Source of the DNA: an uncultured Nocardioidaceae bacterium
Lineage (GTDB): Bacteria > Actinomycetota > Actinomycetes > Propionibacteriales > Nocardioidaceae
Length of the DNA stretch: 43,829 bases
NCBI GenBank assembly: GCA_902805855.1
Contig: CADCUJ010000028.1
Location: 1-43,829 of the forward strand
Reading direction: 5' to 3'
The notes beneath the pieces are model-generated. The model ran no database searches. It worked only from the letters and a program-made list of their open reading frames with translations, and had not been told where the DNA came from. The position numbers and the translations under genes were made by a program. The first letter of the stretch is position 1; the number at the start of each line of letters is the position of its first letter. This document shows positions 1 through 9,346 of this stretch, in pieces.

Positions 1-510
1 GGGTGACCCAGTCGGTCTCGCCGGCGCCGAAGGGTGCCAACACGAAGTTGATGATGCCGTAGACCGGGTCGAACATCATGTACTTCCACAGCAGTGCACC
101 CGCGACCGGCATGATCAGGAACGGCGTGATCAGCAGCGTCCGCACGATCCCGCGCCCGACGAACTGACGGTCCAGCAGGACGGCGAGGCCGAGCCCGAGC
201 AGCAGCGCGATCACCACGCTGCCGCCGGTGAGCAGGATCGTGTTCAGCGCGGCACTTCGGAAGGTGGCGTCGGAGAAGACGTCCACGTAGTTCTGCAGGC
301 CCACGAACTGCTCGGAACCGGGGCGCACGAGGTTCCACGACTGCAGCGAGTACCACAGGGTCAGCAGGAAGGGCAGCTGGGTGACGATGATCGCGAAGAC
401 CAGTGCCGGCATCAGCGGCGCCCGGCGCGACCAGCCGTCGGCCCGCGCCGGCTTCCCGCCCTGGACGGGCTTGTCCGACGCGGTGGGCGTCGGAGCGGTG
501 ATCGTGGCCA

Positions 511-511
<1 letters not shown>
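1..511 (-). CDS. Sugar/polyol ABC transporter permease, MalF/UgpA type (3' end outside window)
   Basis: Reading leftward from an ATG at 511, the frame stays open to the window edge (170 codons). The N-terminus is MATITAPTPTASDKPVQGGK. After it come hydrophobic stretches resembling TM1 (MPALVFAIIVTQLPFLLTLW), the periplasmic stretch with FVGLQNYVDVFSD, and further helices ending near KYMMFDPVYGIINFV. These are typical of the first inner-membrane subunit of CUT1-class carbohydrate importers. The conserved EAA loop that contacts the ATPase would lie beyond the window. The start codon shares one base with the TAA stop of the binding-protein gene (TAATG), so translation is probably coupled. The second permease is presumably further left. 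Substrate is inferred from neighbours. Confidence 0.9.
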
Positions 512-1896
<1,385 letters not shown>

Positions 1897-1933
1897 AGAG
1901 GTTCTCCTTCTCGTCGCGGGGCGCTCACTGCGC

Positions 1934-2944
1934 TCACTGGGGGCTCCCTTCGGCGCGCGGCAGCACGTGCACCTTGACGCCGGCTCCGCTGCGCACGGTG
2001 TCGAGGGCGTGCTCGAACTCGGCCAGCGGCAGCCGATGGCTGACCAGGTCGTCGGTGCGGACCTGGCGGTCCGCGATCAGGTCGAGTGCCGCGCCGAAGC
2101 TGTTGAGCACCGCCATCGATCCGACGATCGTGATCTCGTCGTTGTAGACGCGGAAGGGCGACACGGCGACCCGGGCGTCGGCTGGTGCGACGCCGAACAC
2201 CACGAAACGCCCGCCGCGCCGCACGGCGTCCAGCCCACTCTCGATCACCTCGGCAACGCCGGTGACGTCGACGACGGCGTCGAACTGCTGTCCGTCGAGC
2301 TCGTCGACCGACGCAGCCACGCGGGTCGCACCGGCCCGCCGCGCGAGATCGAGCTTGCGGGTGACGCGATCGATCGCCGTCACCTGCGCCCCAGCCTTCT
2401 CCAGCAGCTGGACGAGCAGGAGGCCCATGGTGCCGGCGCCGAGCACCAGCACGGACTCCCCCACCTCGACCGCCAGCCTGCGCATGCCGTGGACGGCGCA
2501 CGAGAGTGGTTCGACGAGCGCGCCCTCCTCGAAGGACATGGAGTCGGGGAGGGCGTAGGCCTGCTTGGCGGGGACGGCCACCAGCTCTGCGAAGGCACCG
2601 TCCACGGTGTCACCGGTGGCGCCCCAGTTGGCGCACAGGTTGCCGCGGCCGGCCCGGCAGGCGACACAGTGCCCACAGAACAGGGACGGGTCGACGGCGA
2701 CCCGGGTCCCGATCGCGATGCCGGTGTCCACGTCGGCGCCCAGATCCACCACGGTCCCGGAGAACTCGTGGCCGGGAATGATCGGGTACGGCGTGGGCGC
2801 GAAGTGCCCGTCGGCGATGTGTAGGTCGGTGCCGCAGACTCCACACGCCTCGACCGCGACCAGGATCTGCTGTGGTCCGGCCACGGGATCCGGCATCTTC
2901 CCCACCGTTACCACGCCGGGCTTCTCGATCTGGGCAGCCTGCAC
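1934..2944 (-). CDS. Zinc-dependent alcohol/polyol dehydrogenase (MDR family)
   Basis: 336 residues from a GTG start at 2944 with GGGGAGGT about 10 nt upstream. It is a medium-chain dehydrogenase. Catalytic zinc ligands are visible as Cys37 (GVCGTD), His59-Glu60 (GHE) and Glu145 (VEP). The structural-zinc loop has Cys90, Cys93, Cys96 and Cys104. The Rossmann motif GAGTMG is near residue 169. This pattern is common to sorbitol, xylitol, arabitol and threonine dehydrogenases. With a xylulokinase-like gene across the divergent promoter, oxidation of arabitol or xylitol to xylulose with NAD(P)+ is the best guess. First gene of the leftward arm, so likely controlled by the SorC-type regulator. Confidence 0.9.
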   Translation of the reverse strand: MQAAQIEKPGVVTVGKMPDPVAGPQQILVAVEACGVCGTDLHIADGHFAPTPYPIIPGHEFSGTVVDLGADVDTGIAIGTRVAVDPSLFCGHCVACRAGRGNLCANWGATGDTVDGAFAELVAVPAKQAYALPDSMSFEEGALVEPLSCAVHGMRRLAVEVGESVLVLGAGTMGLLLVQLLEKAGAQVTAIDRVTRKLDLARRAGATRVAASVDELDGQQFDAVVDVTGVAEVIESGLDAVRRGGRFVVFGVAPADARVAVSPFRVYNDEITIVGSMAVLNSFGAALDLIADRQVRTDDLVSHRLPLAEFEHALDTVRSGAGVKVHVLPRAEGSPQ

Positions 2945-2970
2945 GGACTCTGGACCTCCCCGGCGAGGTG

Positions 2971-3000
2971 TGCTCGGATGAGCCTATGCTCAGATGAGCA
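2971..3000. promoter_or_regulatory. Candidate operator: two related palindromes between the divergent polyol arms
   Basis: Two 14-bp sites start 16 bp apart. Site 2 (2987-3000), TGCTCAGATGAGCA, is a perfect inverted repeat with a 2-bp centre. Site 1 (2971-2984), TGCTCGGATGAGCC, is the same with two changes. A further half site ATGAGCA occurs at 3014-3020. They lie just upstream of the dehydrogenase start and ahead of the regulator gene, where a SorC-family protein would be expected to act. Assignment to that regulator is inference. Confidence 0.5.
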
Positions 3001-3157
3001 GGTAGTCTCACGTATGAGCACCATCACAGCCCCCCGGCCATGGTCCTGTCAAGGGTCGGCGACTCCGGACCCGGGGACCGGGGCCGGCGGTGGGCCGGCG
3101 GTGGGCTGGGAGTGGGAGTTGGGAGCAGCACCCGGCGACGGGTGCGGAGGAGGCGGG

Positions 3158-4198
3158 ATGAGCCGACCGGGTGAGGCGATCACTCACGGGCCGGACTGGC
3201 TCCTGCGCGCGGCGCTGATCGCCCGGCGCTTCCACCTCGAGGGCAGGTCGAAGACCGAGATCGCCGAGGAGACCGGCCTGTCCCGGTTCAAGGTCGCCCG
3301 GATCCTGGACGAGGCGCACCGACTCGGCCTGGTCCAGGTCAGCGTCCGGCTCCCCGCGCGCATCGAGCCGGACCTCTCCCGCCGAGTCGGGGAGCGCTTC
3401 GGGCTCAACCGGGCGGTCGTGGTCGAAGGTCCTGCCGACTCCCCGGCCGACTCCCCGGCCAGTTCTCCAGCCAGTTCTCTGGCCGGATCCGCGGCGGCCA
3501 CCCGGGAGGACCTGGGGCGGGTCACCGCACAGCTGCTCGGCGAGCTGGTGGAGGACCACGACGTGCTCGGGCTCACCTGCAGCCGCACCGTCGCGCTCAC
3601 CACGCAGCAGCTGGTCCGGCTCGCGAGGTGCCCGGTGGTCCAGCTGTCCGGGACGCTGGCCGGTCCGGACGTCGAGGCGGGCAGCGTGGAGAGCGTGCGG
3701 CGCGCGGCGCACATCGGCGGTGGCAAGGCCTTCCCGATCTACGCTCCCATGGTGCTCCCCGATGCAGCCAGCGCCCGCTCCCTGGCCGGCCAGCGGGACA
3801 TCCGCCAGACCCTCGAGCAGATCGACCGGGTCACCGTCGCCACGGTCGCTGTCGGCGGGTGGTCGGCCGGGCTGTCCACGGTGTGGGACACCATCGGGCC
3901 CGAGGACCGCAGCACTGTCGCCGGTGCCGCGGTCGGCGAGATCGCCGGACGGCTCTTCGACGCCCGGGGAACGGCGATCGACTCCCCGGTCGAGGACCGG
4001 GTGCTCGGCGCGACTCTGAACCAGTACCGCAAGATTCCGGAGGTGATCGCAATCGCCTACGGCGAGCTGCGCGCCGACGCGGTCCGGGCGGTCCTGCGCG
4101 GACGGGTGCTCAACTCCTTGGTCTGCGACGACGCGCTCGCTCGGGCCCTGCTCGACACCGCCGAGGACGCGGAGCCCTCCGCCGTGGGCGTGGCATGA
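3158..4198 (+). CDS. SorC/DeoR-type transcriptional regulator with sugar-binding domain
   Basis: 346 residues. ATG 3158 is preferred because GGAGGAGG lies just upstream; an in-frame ATG at 2978 would place the coding region inside the palindromic operator. Residues about 20-60 form a helix-turn-helix (SKTEIAEETGLSRFKVARIL). The rest matches the SorC sugar-binding domain, which in this family senses sugar phosphates. Between the two domains is a repetitive PADS/PASS linker of unusual composition. The stop overlaps the kinase ATG (ATGA), so regulator and kinase are coupled. Expected role: control of the divergent dehydrogenase-transporter operon and its own operon. Confidence 0.9.
   Translation: MSRPGEAITHGPDWLLRAALIARRFHLEGRSKTEIAEETGLSRFKVARILDEAHRLGLVQVSVRLPARIEPDLSRRVGERFGLNRAVVVEGPADSPADSPASSPASSLAGSAAATREDLGRVTAQLLGELVEDHDVLGLTCSRTVALTTQQLVRLARCPVVQLSGTLAGPDVEAGSVESVRRAAHIGGGKAFPIYAPMVLPDAASARSLAGQRDIRQTLEQIDRVTVATVAVGGWSAGLSTVWDTIGPEDRSTVAGAAVGEIAGRLFDARGTAIDSPVEDRVLGATLNQYRKIPEVIAIAYGELRADAVRAVLRGRVLNSLVCDDALARALLDTAEDAEPSAVGVA
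3431..3490 (+). repeat. Five 12-bp tandem units inside the regulator gene
   Basis: Units such as CCGGCCGACTCC and CCGGCCAGTTCT follow one another in frame and encode PADS-PADS-PASS-PASS-LAGS. The repeat sits in the linker between the DNA-binding and sugar-binding domains, so changes in copy number would keep the frame. Confidence 0.75.
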
Positions 4199-5619
4199 CA
4201 CTGGTGGCCGGGGTGGACTGCTCCACCCAGGCGACGAAGGTCGTGGTCTGCGACGCCGGGTCCGGGAGGGTGCTTCGCGAGGGACGCGCCTCCCACCCCG
4301 ACCTGACCGAGGTGGATCCGGCGCGGTGGTGGGACGCGATCACCGAGGCGTCCTCAGGGTTGCTCGACGACGTCGCCGCCGTTGCGGTCGGGGGGCAACA
4401 GCACGGCATGGTGCTGGTCGACCAGGACGGGCAGGTCGTCCGTGACGCCCTGCTCTGGAACGACAACCGCTCCGCGCCGCAGGCTGAGGGCCTCCTCACC
4501 GAGCTCGGCGGACCCGCTGCATGGTCTGCGGCCACGGGGCTGGTCCCCGTCGCGAGCTTCACGATCACCAAGCTGCGCTGGGTCGCCGAGCACGACGTCG
4601 ACGCCGCCGCTCGGGCCAGCGCCGTGCTGCTGCCACACGACTGGATCACCCATCGGTTGCGTGCCGACGGGGGTCCGCCTACCACGGACCGCGGCGACGC
4701 CTCCGGCACCGGCTACTGGTCGGCGGCCCGCGAGGAGTACCGCCCCGACCTGCTCGAAACCGCTTTCGGCCGGGGTCTGGACGTCCCGCGCGTAGCCGGG
4801 CCGAAGGAGGTCGTGGGCGAGACAGCCTCCGGTGTCGCCGTCGCCGCCGGGACCGGCGACAACATGGCCGCCGCACTCGGTCTCGATCTGCGCAGTGGCG
4901 ACGTCGCCGTCTCGCTGGGCACCAGCGGCACGGTGTTCACCGTCGCCGACACACCCACCGACGACCCGTCGGGGATCGTGGCCGGTTTCGCCGACGCCAC
5001 CGGCAGGTACCTTCCTCTGGTCTGCACGCTGAACGCCGCGCGGGTGCCCGGGTCGGTGCTGGCGATGGTCGGTGCCGGCATCGAGGACCTGGACCGGCTC
5101 GCCCTCTCGGTCGACGACACGGACGGTCTGGTTCTACTGCCGTTCTTCGACGGGGAGCGAACCCCGCCGCTGCCCGAGGCGAGCGGCCTGCTGCACGGGC
5201 TCACCCGTCGCAACTCGACGCCCGCCCATCTGGCGCGGGCAGCGGTCGAGGGGATGCTGTCGGGACTGTCCGACGCGGTCGATGCACTCCGATCCTTCGA
5301 CGTCACGCCACGTCGGGTGGTGCTGGTCGGGGGTGCGGCGCGCTCGGTGGCGGTGCAGCGGATCGCTGCCGGACTCTTCGACCTGCCCGTCGCCGTGCCC
5401 GAGCCGGCCGAGTACGTCGCCCTCGGGGCGGCTCGCCAAGCGGCGTGGGCGCTGGCCGGCTCCGAGGAACCACCCAGCTGGGAGCTGGAGCGCCACAGCG
5501 TCGAACCGGACCCGGACGCGGCGGCCGGCTTCCGGCGTACCCGGGAGCGTTACGGCGCCGTGCTCGAGGCCACCACGCCGCTGCTCCGGCAGCCTCCCGC
5601 GGCAGCCGCGCCGGGGTGA
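4195..5619 (+). CDS. xylB: FGGY-family carbohydrate kinase, xylulokinase-like
   Basis: 474 residues, the normal length for xylulokinase. The N-terminal VAGVDCSTQATKVVV is the phosphate-binding start of the first FGGY domain. GGQQHGMV near residue 66 is the motif typical of xylulokinases, followed by LLWNDNR. The C-terminal domain carries GDNMAAALG, VSLGTSGTVF and VVLVGGAAR, matching the adenosine-binding half. Expected reaction: D-xylulose + ATP to D-xylulose 5-phosphate, feeding the pentose phosphate pathway. The start overlaps the regulator stop by 4 bp. Other pentuloses cannot be excluded. Confidence 0.9.
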   Translation: MTLVAGVDCSTQATKVVVCDAGSGRVLREGRASHPDLTEVDPARWWDAITEASSGLLDDVAAVAVGGQQHGMVLVDQDGQVVRDALLWNDNRSAPQAEGLLTELGGPAAWSAATGLVPVASFTITKLRWVAEHDVDAAARASAVLLPHDWITHRLRADGGPPTTDRGDASGTGYWSAAREEYRPDLLETAFGRGLDVPRVAGPKEVVGETASGVAVAAGTGDNMAAALGLDLRSGDVAVSLGTSGTVFTVADTPTDDPSGIVAGFADATGRYLPLVCTLNAARVPGSVLAMVGAGIEDLDRLALSVDDTDGLVLLPFFDGERTPPLPEASGLLHGLTRRNSTPAHLARAAVEGMLSGLSDAVDALRSFDVTPRRVVLVGGAARSVAVQRIAAGLFDLPVAVPEPAEYVALGAARQAAWALAGSEEPPSWELERHSVEPDPDAAAGFRRTRERYGAVLEATTPLLRQPPAAAAPG

Positions 5620-5621
5620 GG

Positions 5622-5638
5622 CGTTGCCAGCGGCAACG
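5622..5638. promoter_or_regulatory. Palindrome between kinase and ATPase genes
   Basis: CGTTGCCAGCGGCAACG, a perfect 7-bp inverted repeat with a 3-nt centre, begins 3 bp after the kinase stop. No T run follows, so it looks more like a protein-binding site or an mRNA-processing hairpin than an intrinsic terminator. The remaining 80 bp before the ATPase gene hold no other obvious signal. Confidence 0.4.
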
Positions 5639-5717
5639 AGGAGGGCCACAATGGCGACCACCTGCCTTTACTACGGATCGTCCGGCACGTGCCTGCCGGT
5701 GAAGGGAAGTTTCTGCC

Positions 5718-6800
5718 ATGGCTTCAGTGACCTACCAGGATGCCGAACGGCTCTTTCCAGGAGCCGACTCCCCGGCCGTCGACAATTTGAACCTCGAGAT
5801 CGGTGACGGCGAGTTCATGGTCCTCGTCGGCCCCTCCGGATGTGGGAAGTCGACGTCTTTGCGGATGCTCGCCGGGCTGGAGGAGGTCACCAACGGCAAG
5901 ATCTTCATCGGCGACCGCGACATCACGAACCTGCCGCCCAAGGACCGCGACATCGCGATGGTGTTCCAGAACTACGCGCTCTACCCGCACATGTCGGTCG
6001 CCGACAACATGGCCTTCTCGCTGAAGATGGCGAAGGTGGACAAGGACGAGCGAAACAAGCGCGTCGCGGAGGCGGCCAAGCTGCTCGACCTCGAGGCGTA
6101 CCTCGAGCGCAAGCCGAAGGCCCTCTCCGGTGGCCAGCGACAGCGGGTGGCGATGGGCCGGGCGATCGTGCGGCACCCACAGGTGTTCTGCATGGACGAG
6201 CCCTTGTCGAACCTGGACGCGAAGCTCCGCGTCTCCACCCGCACCCAGATCGCTGCGTTGCAGTCCCGCCTGGGCATCACCACCGTCTACGTCACCCACG
6301 ACCAGGTGGAGGCGATGACGATGGGTGACCGGGTCGCGGTGATGAAGGACGGCATCCTCCAGCAGGTGGACACTCCGCTCAACCTCTACGACTCGCCGAA
6401 GAACCTTTTCGTCGCCGGCTTCATCGGTTCACCCGCGATGAACCTGATCCAGGCCAAGCCCGCCGAGGGTGCGGCGAAGATCGGCGAGTACACCGTGCCG
6501 GTGGACCGGACCGCCTCGTCGAAGATGCAGGACGAGATCACCGTCGGCGTGCGTCCGGAGTCCTGGCGCCTGGTGAACGAGGAGGACGGCGGCCTGCCGG
6601 TCAAGGTGACGGTGGTCGAGGAGCTCGGCGCGGACGCGTTCGTCTACGGCACCAGCGGGGTGGAGGGTACGCCGAGCGACATCATCGTGCGCATCGACGC
6701 CCGCCGGAACCACAAGAAGGGCGAGACGATCTACGTCACCACCGACCCCGACCACGTGCACGTGTTCGCCACCCAGTCCGGGGAGCGCCTCTCGCAGTGA
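5718..6800 (+). CDS. Carbohydrate ABC transporter ATP-binding protein, MalK/UgpC/MsmK type
   Basis: 360 residues. Walker A GPSGCGKST (38-46), Q-loop VFQNYALYPH (82-91), signature LSGGQRQR (136-143), Walker B VFCMDEP (156-162) and the switch His in YVTHDQ are all present. The C-terminal about 120 residues form a TOBE/MalK regulatory domain (GVRPESW region). This is the energising subunit of CUT1 importers, and most likely powers the permease and binding protein on the other arm; such ATPases can also be shared among several importers. It follows the kinase by 98 bp and may be in the same operon. Confidence 0.93.
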   Translation: MASVTYQDAERLFPGADSPAVDNLNLEIGDGEFMVLVGPSGCGKSTSLRMLAGLEEVTNGKIFIGDRDITNLPPKDRDIAMVFQNYALYPHMSVADNMAFSLKMAKVDKDERNKRVAEAAKLLDLEAYLERKPKALSGGQRQRVAMGRAIVRHPQVFCMDEPLSNLDAKLRVSTRTQIAALQSRLGITTVYVTHDQVEAMTMGDRVAVMKDGILQQVDTPLNLYDSPKNLFVAGFIGSPAMNLIQAKPAEGAAKIGEYTVPVDRTASSKMQDEITVGVRPESWRLVNEEDGGLPVKVTVVEELGADAFVYGTSGVEGTPSDIIVRIDARRNHKKGETIYVTTDPDHVHVFATQSGERLSQ

Positions 6801-6818
6801 GCCGACGGCCGGGGACCG

Positions 6819-6838
6819 GCACTGCCACATGTCAGTGC
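6819..6838. terminator. Imperfect hairpin between convergent ATPase and IclR genes
   Basis: GCACTG and CAGTGC arms enclose CCACATGT, which itself nearly pairs. The site lies 18 bp after the ATPase stop and 21 bp beyond the IclR stop. There is no clear T run on either side. A bidirectional terminator is possible but weak. Confidence 0.3.
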
Positions 6839-6863
6839 TAGGTCAGCGCTGGGTCAGCGCTAG
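6831..6863. repeat. Three 11-bp tandem repeats at the convergent gene junction
   Basis: GTCAGYGCTRG occurs at 6831, 6842 and 6853, spaced exactly 11 bp apart. The last copy overlaps the IclR stop codon (TAG, 6862-6860). Confidence 0.7.
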
Positions 6864-7510
6864 GCGAGACGCTGTGCCACCTCGCTCGCCGCGGCGCTGA
6901 CCTTGGGCCCGACCTCGGCGGGGTCCAGGTCACCGAGGGTGACGATGCCCACCGAGGCCTCCAGGCCCTCCACGCCGAGCACGGGTGCGGCGATCCCACG
7001 GGCGCCGGCCTGCAGCTCGGCGATGGTCTGGACGTAGCGGTCGTGGAGGAGTCGCCCGGCCCGGATGTCGCGACCCATCAAGATCGCCTTCCCGGCGGCG
7101 CCCTGACTCATGGGGTGGCGGGTGCCGACCCGGTAGGCGACGTGGTAGTCGGTCCACGTGGGCTCCACCACAGCGATCGCCAGCGCCTCTCCCCCGTCGG
7201 CGATCGTCAGGTGTGCCGTCGCACCGAGACTTTCCGCGAGTGAGCGCAACGCCGGGCTCGCGACCTCCCGCAGCACCGGCTGCAGGCCACGGGCCAGGGG
7301 CAGCACGCCGAGCCCGATGTGCAGGCGGCCGGAGGTGTCTCGCCGAGCGAGCGCGTGTCGCTCGAGAGTCGCCACCAGCCGGTAGACCACGGTCCGGTTC
7401 ACCTCGACCAGGCCGGCCAGCTCGGTGATGCTCAACCCACCCGGGGACTCGGCCAGGACGCTCAGCACCCGCAACCCGCGGTCGAGGGTCTGGGACGTCT
7501 CCACGGCCAT
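6860..7510 (-). CDS. IclR-family transcriptional regulator
   Basis: 216 residues, slightly short for the usual 240-260. The N-terminal winged helix (SQTLDRGLRVLSVLAE, then ITELAGLVEVNRTVVYRLVATL) and a C-terminal effector domain with the DYHVAYRVGTRHPMSQGAAGK region are typical. The ribosome site GAGGAGG overlaps the TGA of the helicase gene just upstream, so it may be expressed from the helicase operon. It is convergent with the polyol ATPase gene. Its targets are not evident from sequence; IclR proteins often control catabolic genes. Confidence 0.9.
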   Translation of the reverse strand: MAVETSQTLDRGLRVLSVLAESPGGLSITELAGLVEVNRTVVYRLVATLERHALARRDTSGRLHIGLGVLPLARGLQPVLREVASPALRSLAESLGATAHLTIADGGEALAIAVVEPTWTDYHVAYRVGTRHPMSQGAAGKAILMGRDIRAGRLLHDRYVQTIAELQAGARGIAAPVLGVEGLEASVGIVTLGDLDPAEVGPKVSAAASEVAQRLA

Positions 7511-7528
7511 GGACGAAGGGTAGCCTCC

Positions 7529-9346
7529 TCAGTCGCGTGGTCTTGTCGCCCAGGCGCGGATACGCTCGATCCGACGGGTCAGCTGATCCGCGGTGGCGAC
7601 CGAGGCAGGCGGCCCGCCGCACTCACGCCGCAGGGCGGAGTGGGTCATGCCGTGTGCCTGCCCGGTGCGATGGTTCCAGGCGGCGACGAGGCCGTTCAGC
7701 TCCCGACGAAGCCGCCGGAGCTCGTCATGGGCGGTCGGCTCGTCGTGCCCGGGACGCGGGCTGCGACCGTGCCGCGGCTGCAGCCTGCGCTGACTCTGCC
7801 GGTGGTGTAGCAGGTCGCGCACCTGGTCGGCCTCGAGCAGACCGGGGATGCCCAGGAAGTCCATCTCCTCCTCGGACCCGACGTGCACCTCCCCGGAGTG
7901 GCCGAACTCGCCGCCGTCGTAGAGCACCCGGTCGAAGGTCGCCCGGGACCCGATCGCCCGGAACGACAGCTCGTCCGTCAGGTCGTCCGGGCCGCCCGAG
8001 CCGCTGGTCCGTGCCTGCTGTAGCAGCTCCTGCTCAGCGGCGAAGATGTCGGCCTCGTCTTCGACCCGCCGGCCAAGCACGTGGTCCCGCTCCAGCTCCA
8101 TCTCGGCGGCCAGCTGCAACAGCGCGGGCACCGAGGGCAGGAACACCGATGCGGTCTCGCCGCGCTTCCTGGACCGCAGGAACCGACCCACCGCCTGGGC
8201 GAAGAACAACGGTGTCGACGTGGTGGTGGCGTAGACCCCGACTGCCAACCGGGGTACGTCGACGCCCTCGGAGACCATCCGCACGGCCACCATCCACCGC
8301 GACTGGTCGCCGGCAAAGGCTGCGATCCGCTTCGAGGCGGTCTTCTCGTCGCTGAGGACCAGGACGGGGGGTTCTCCACAGACGCGGTGCAGCAAGGCGG
8401 CGTAGGCACGCGCCGACTCCTGGTCGGTGGCGACCACCAACCCACCCGCGTCGGGGACGTGGCGGCGTACCTCGCTGAGCCGACGGTCGGCAGCGGCGAG
8501 CACCGACGGCATCCAGGATCCCGCCGGGTCCAGGGCCGTGCGCAGCGCCTGCGCGGTCAGGTCCTTGGTCAGCGGCTCTCCCAGTCGGGCGGCCACCTCG
8601 TCGCCCGCCCTGGTGCGCCACTCCATGTCGCCGCTGTAGGCGAGGAACAGCACCGGGCGCACGACGTGGTCGGCGAGCGCGCGTGCGTATCCATAGGTGA
8701 AGTCCGGCACGCAGCGCAGGACGCCGGCGCCCTGCTCGGGGTCGGGTGTGTAGCCGACGAAGGGAATCGGGTTCACGTCGGAGCGGAACGGCGTCCCGGT
8801 CAGCGCGAGCCGTCGGGTCGCCGGCTCGAACGCCTCTCGGATCGCCTCGCCCCAGGACAAGGCATCGCCTGCGTGGTGCACCTCGTCGAGGACCACCAGG
8901 GTCTTGAACCGCTCGGTGCGGACCCGATGCGCGAGTGGGTTGGCGGCCACGCCGGCGTAGGTCGCGACCACCCCGGCGTAGTCGGTGCTCGTCTTGCGCC
9001 GGCGTCCGGAGTAGGCGGGGTCGATGGGGATCCCGGCGCGGGATGCGGCCTCGGCCCACTGTGTCTTCAGGTGCTCGGTCGGCGTCACGACGATGACCCG
9101 GTGCACCACCCTGCGGGAGAGCAGCTCGGCGGCCACGGTCAGCGCGAAGGTGGTCTTGCCCGCTCCGGGCGTGGCGACGGCCAGGAAGTCGCGGGGACTC
9201 GCCGCGAAGTACTGGGCGAGCGCGGCGGACTGCCACGCGCGCAGGCTCGGCGCGGTTCCCCAGGCAGCCCGGTCCGGGAAGGCGGGAGGGAGCTCGTTGG
9301 GTGGTGCCGGGATGTCAGGGCGTTGGCTGTCTCGCGATGGGGTCAT
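7529..9346 (-). CDS. DEAD/DEAH-box helicase (superfamily 2)
   Basis: 605 residues from ATG 9346, which shares one base with the stop of the metalloprotease gene (TGATG). Walker A is ATPGAGKTT (58-66, Lys64), motif II is DEVH (154-157), and ALTGTPFRSD is motif III. The second RecA domain follows, with MVSEGVDVPRLAVGVYAT and QAVGRFLRSRKRGE as motifs V and VI. The architecture resembles XPB/RAD25-like or restriction-subunit-like SF2 translocases widespread in Actinobacteria. Nucleic-acid remodelling is expected; the exact role is unknown. The frame extends further upstream only as a shadow of the metalloprotease gene. Confidence 0.9.
   Translation of the reverse strand: MTPSRDSQRPDIPAPPNELPPAFPDRAAWGTAPSLRAWQSAALAQYFAASPRDFLAVATPGAGKTTFALTVAAELLSRRVVHRVIVVTPTEHLKTQWAEAASRAGIPIDPAYSGRRRKTSTDYAGVVATYAGVAANPLAHRVRTERFKTLVVLDEVHHAGDALSWGEAIREAFEPATRRLALTGTPFRSDVNPIPFVGYTPDPEQGAGVLRCVPDFTYGYARALADHVVRPVLFLAYSGDMEWRTRAGDEVAARLGEPLTKDLTAQALRTALDPAGSWMPSVLAAADRRLSEVRRHVPDAGGLVVATDQESARAYAALLHRVCGEPPVLVLSDEKTASKRIAAFAGDQSRWMVAVRMVSEGVDVPRLAVGVYATTTSTPLFFAQAVGRFLRSRKRGETASVFLPSVPALLQLAAEMELERDHVLGRRVEDEADIFAAEQELLQQARTSGSGGPDDLTDELSFRAIGSRATFDRVLYDGGEFGHSGEVHVGSEEEMDFLGIPGLLEADQVRDLLHHRQSQRRLQPRHGRSPRPGHDEPTAHDELRRLRRELNGLVAAWNHRTGQAHGMTHSALRRECGGPPASVATADQLTRRIERIRAWATRPRD

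Noticed and set aside
3628-5619. Upstream 470-bp extension of the kinase frame into the regulator gene
   Set aside because: The extension is Arg/Gly-rich shadow of the SorC gene; the kinase begins at ATG 4195 where family similarity starts.
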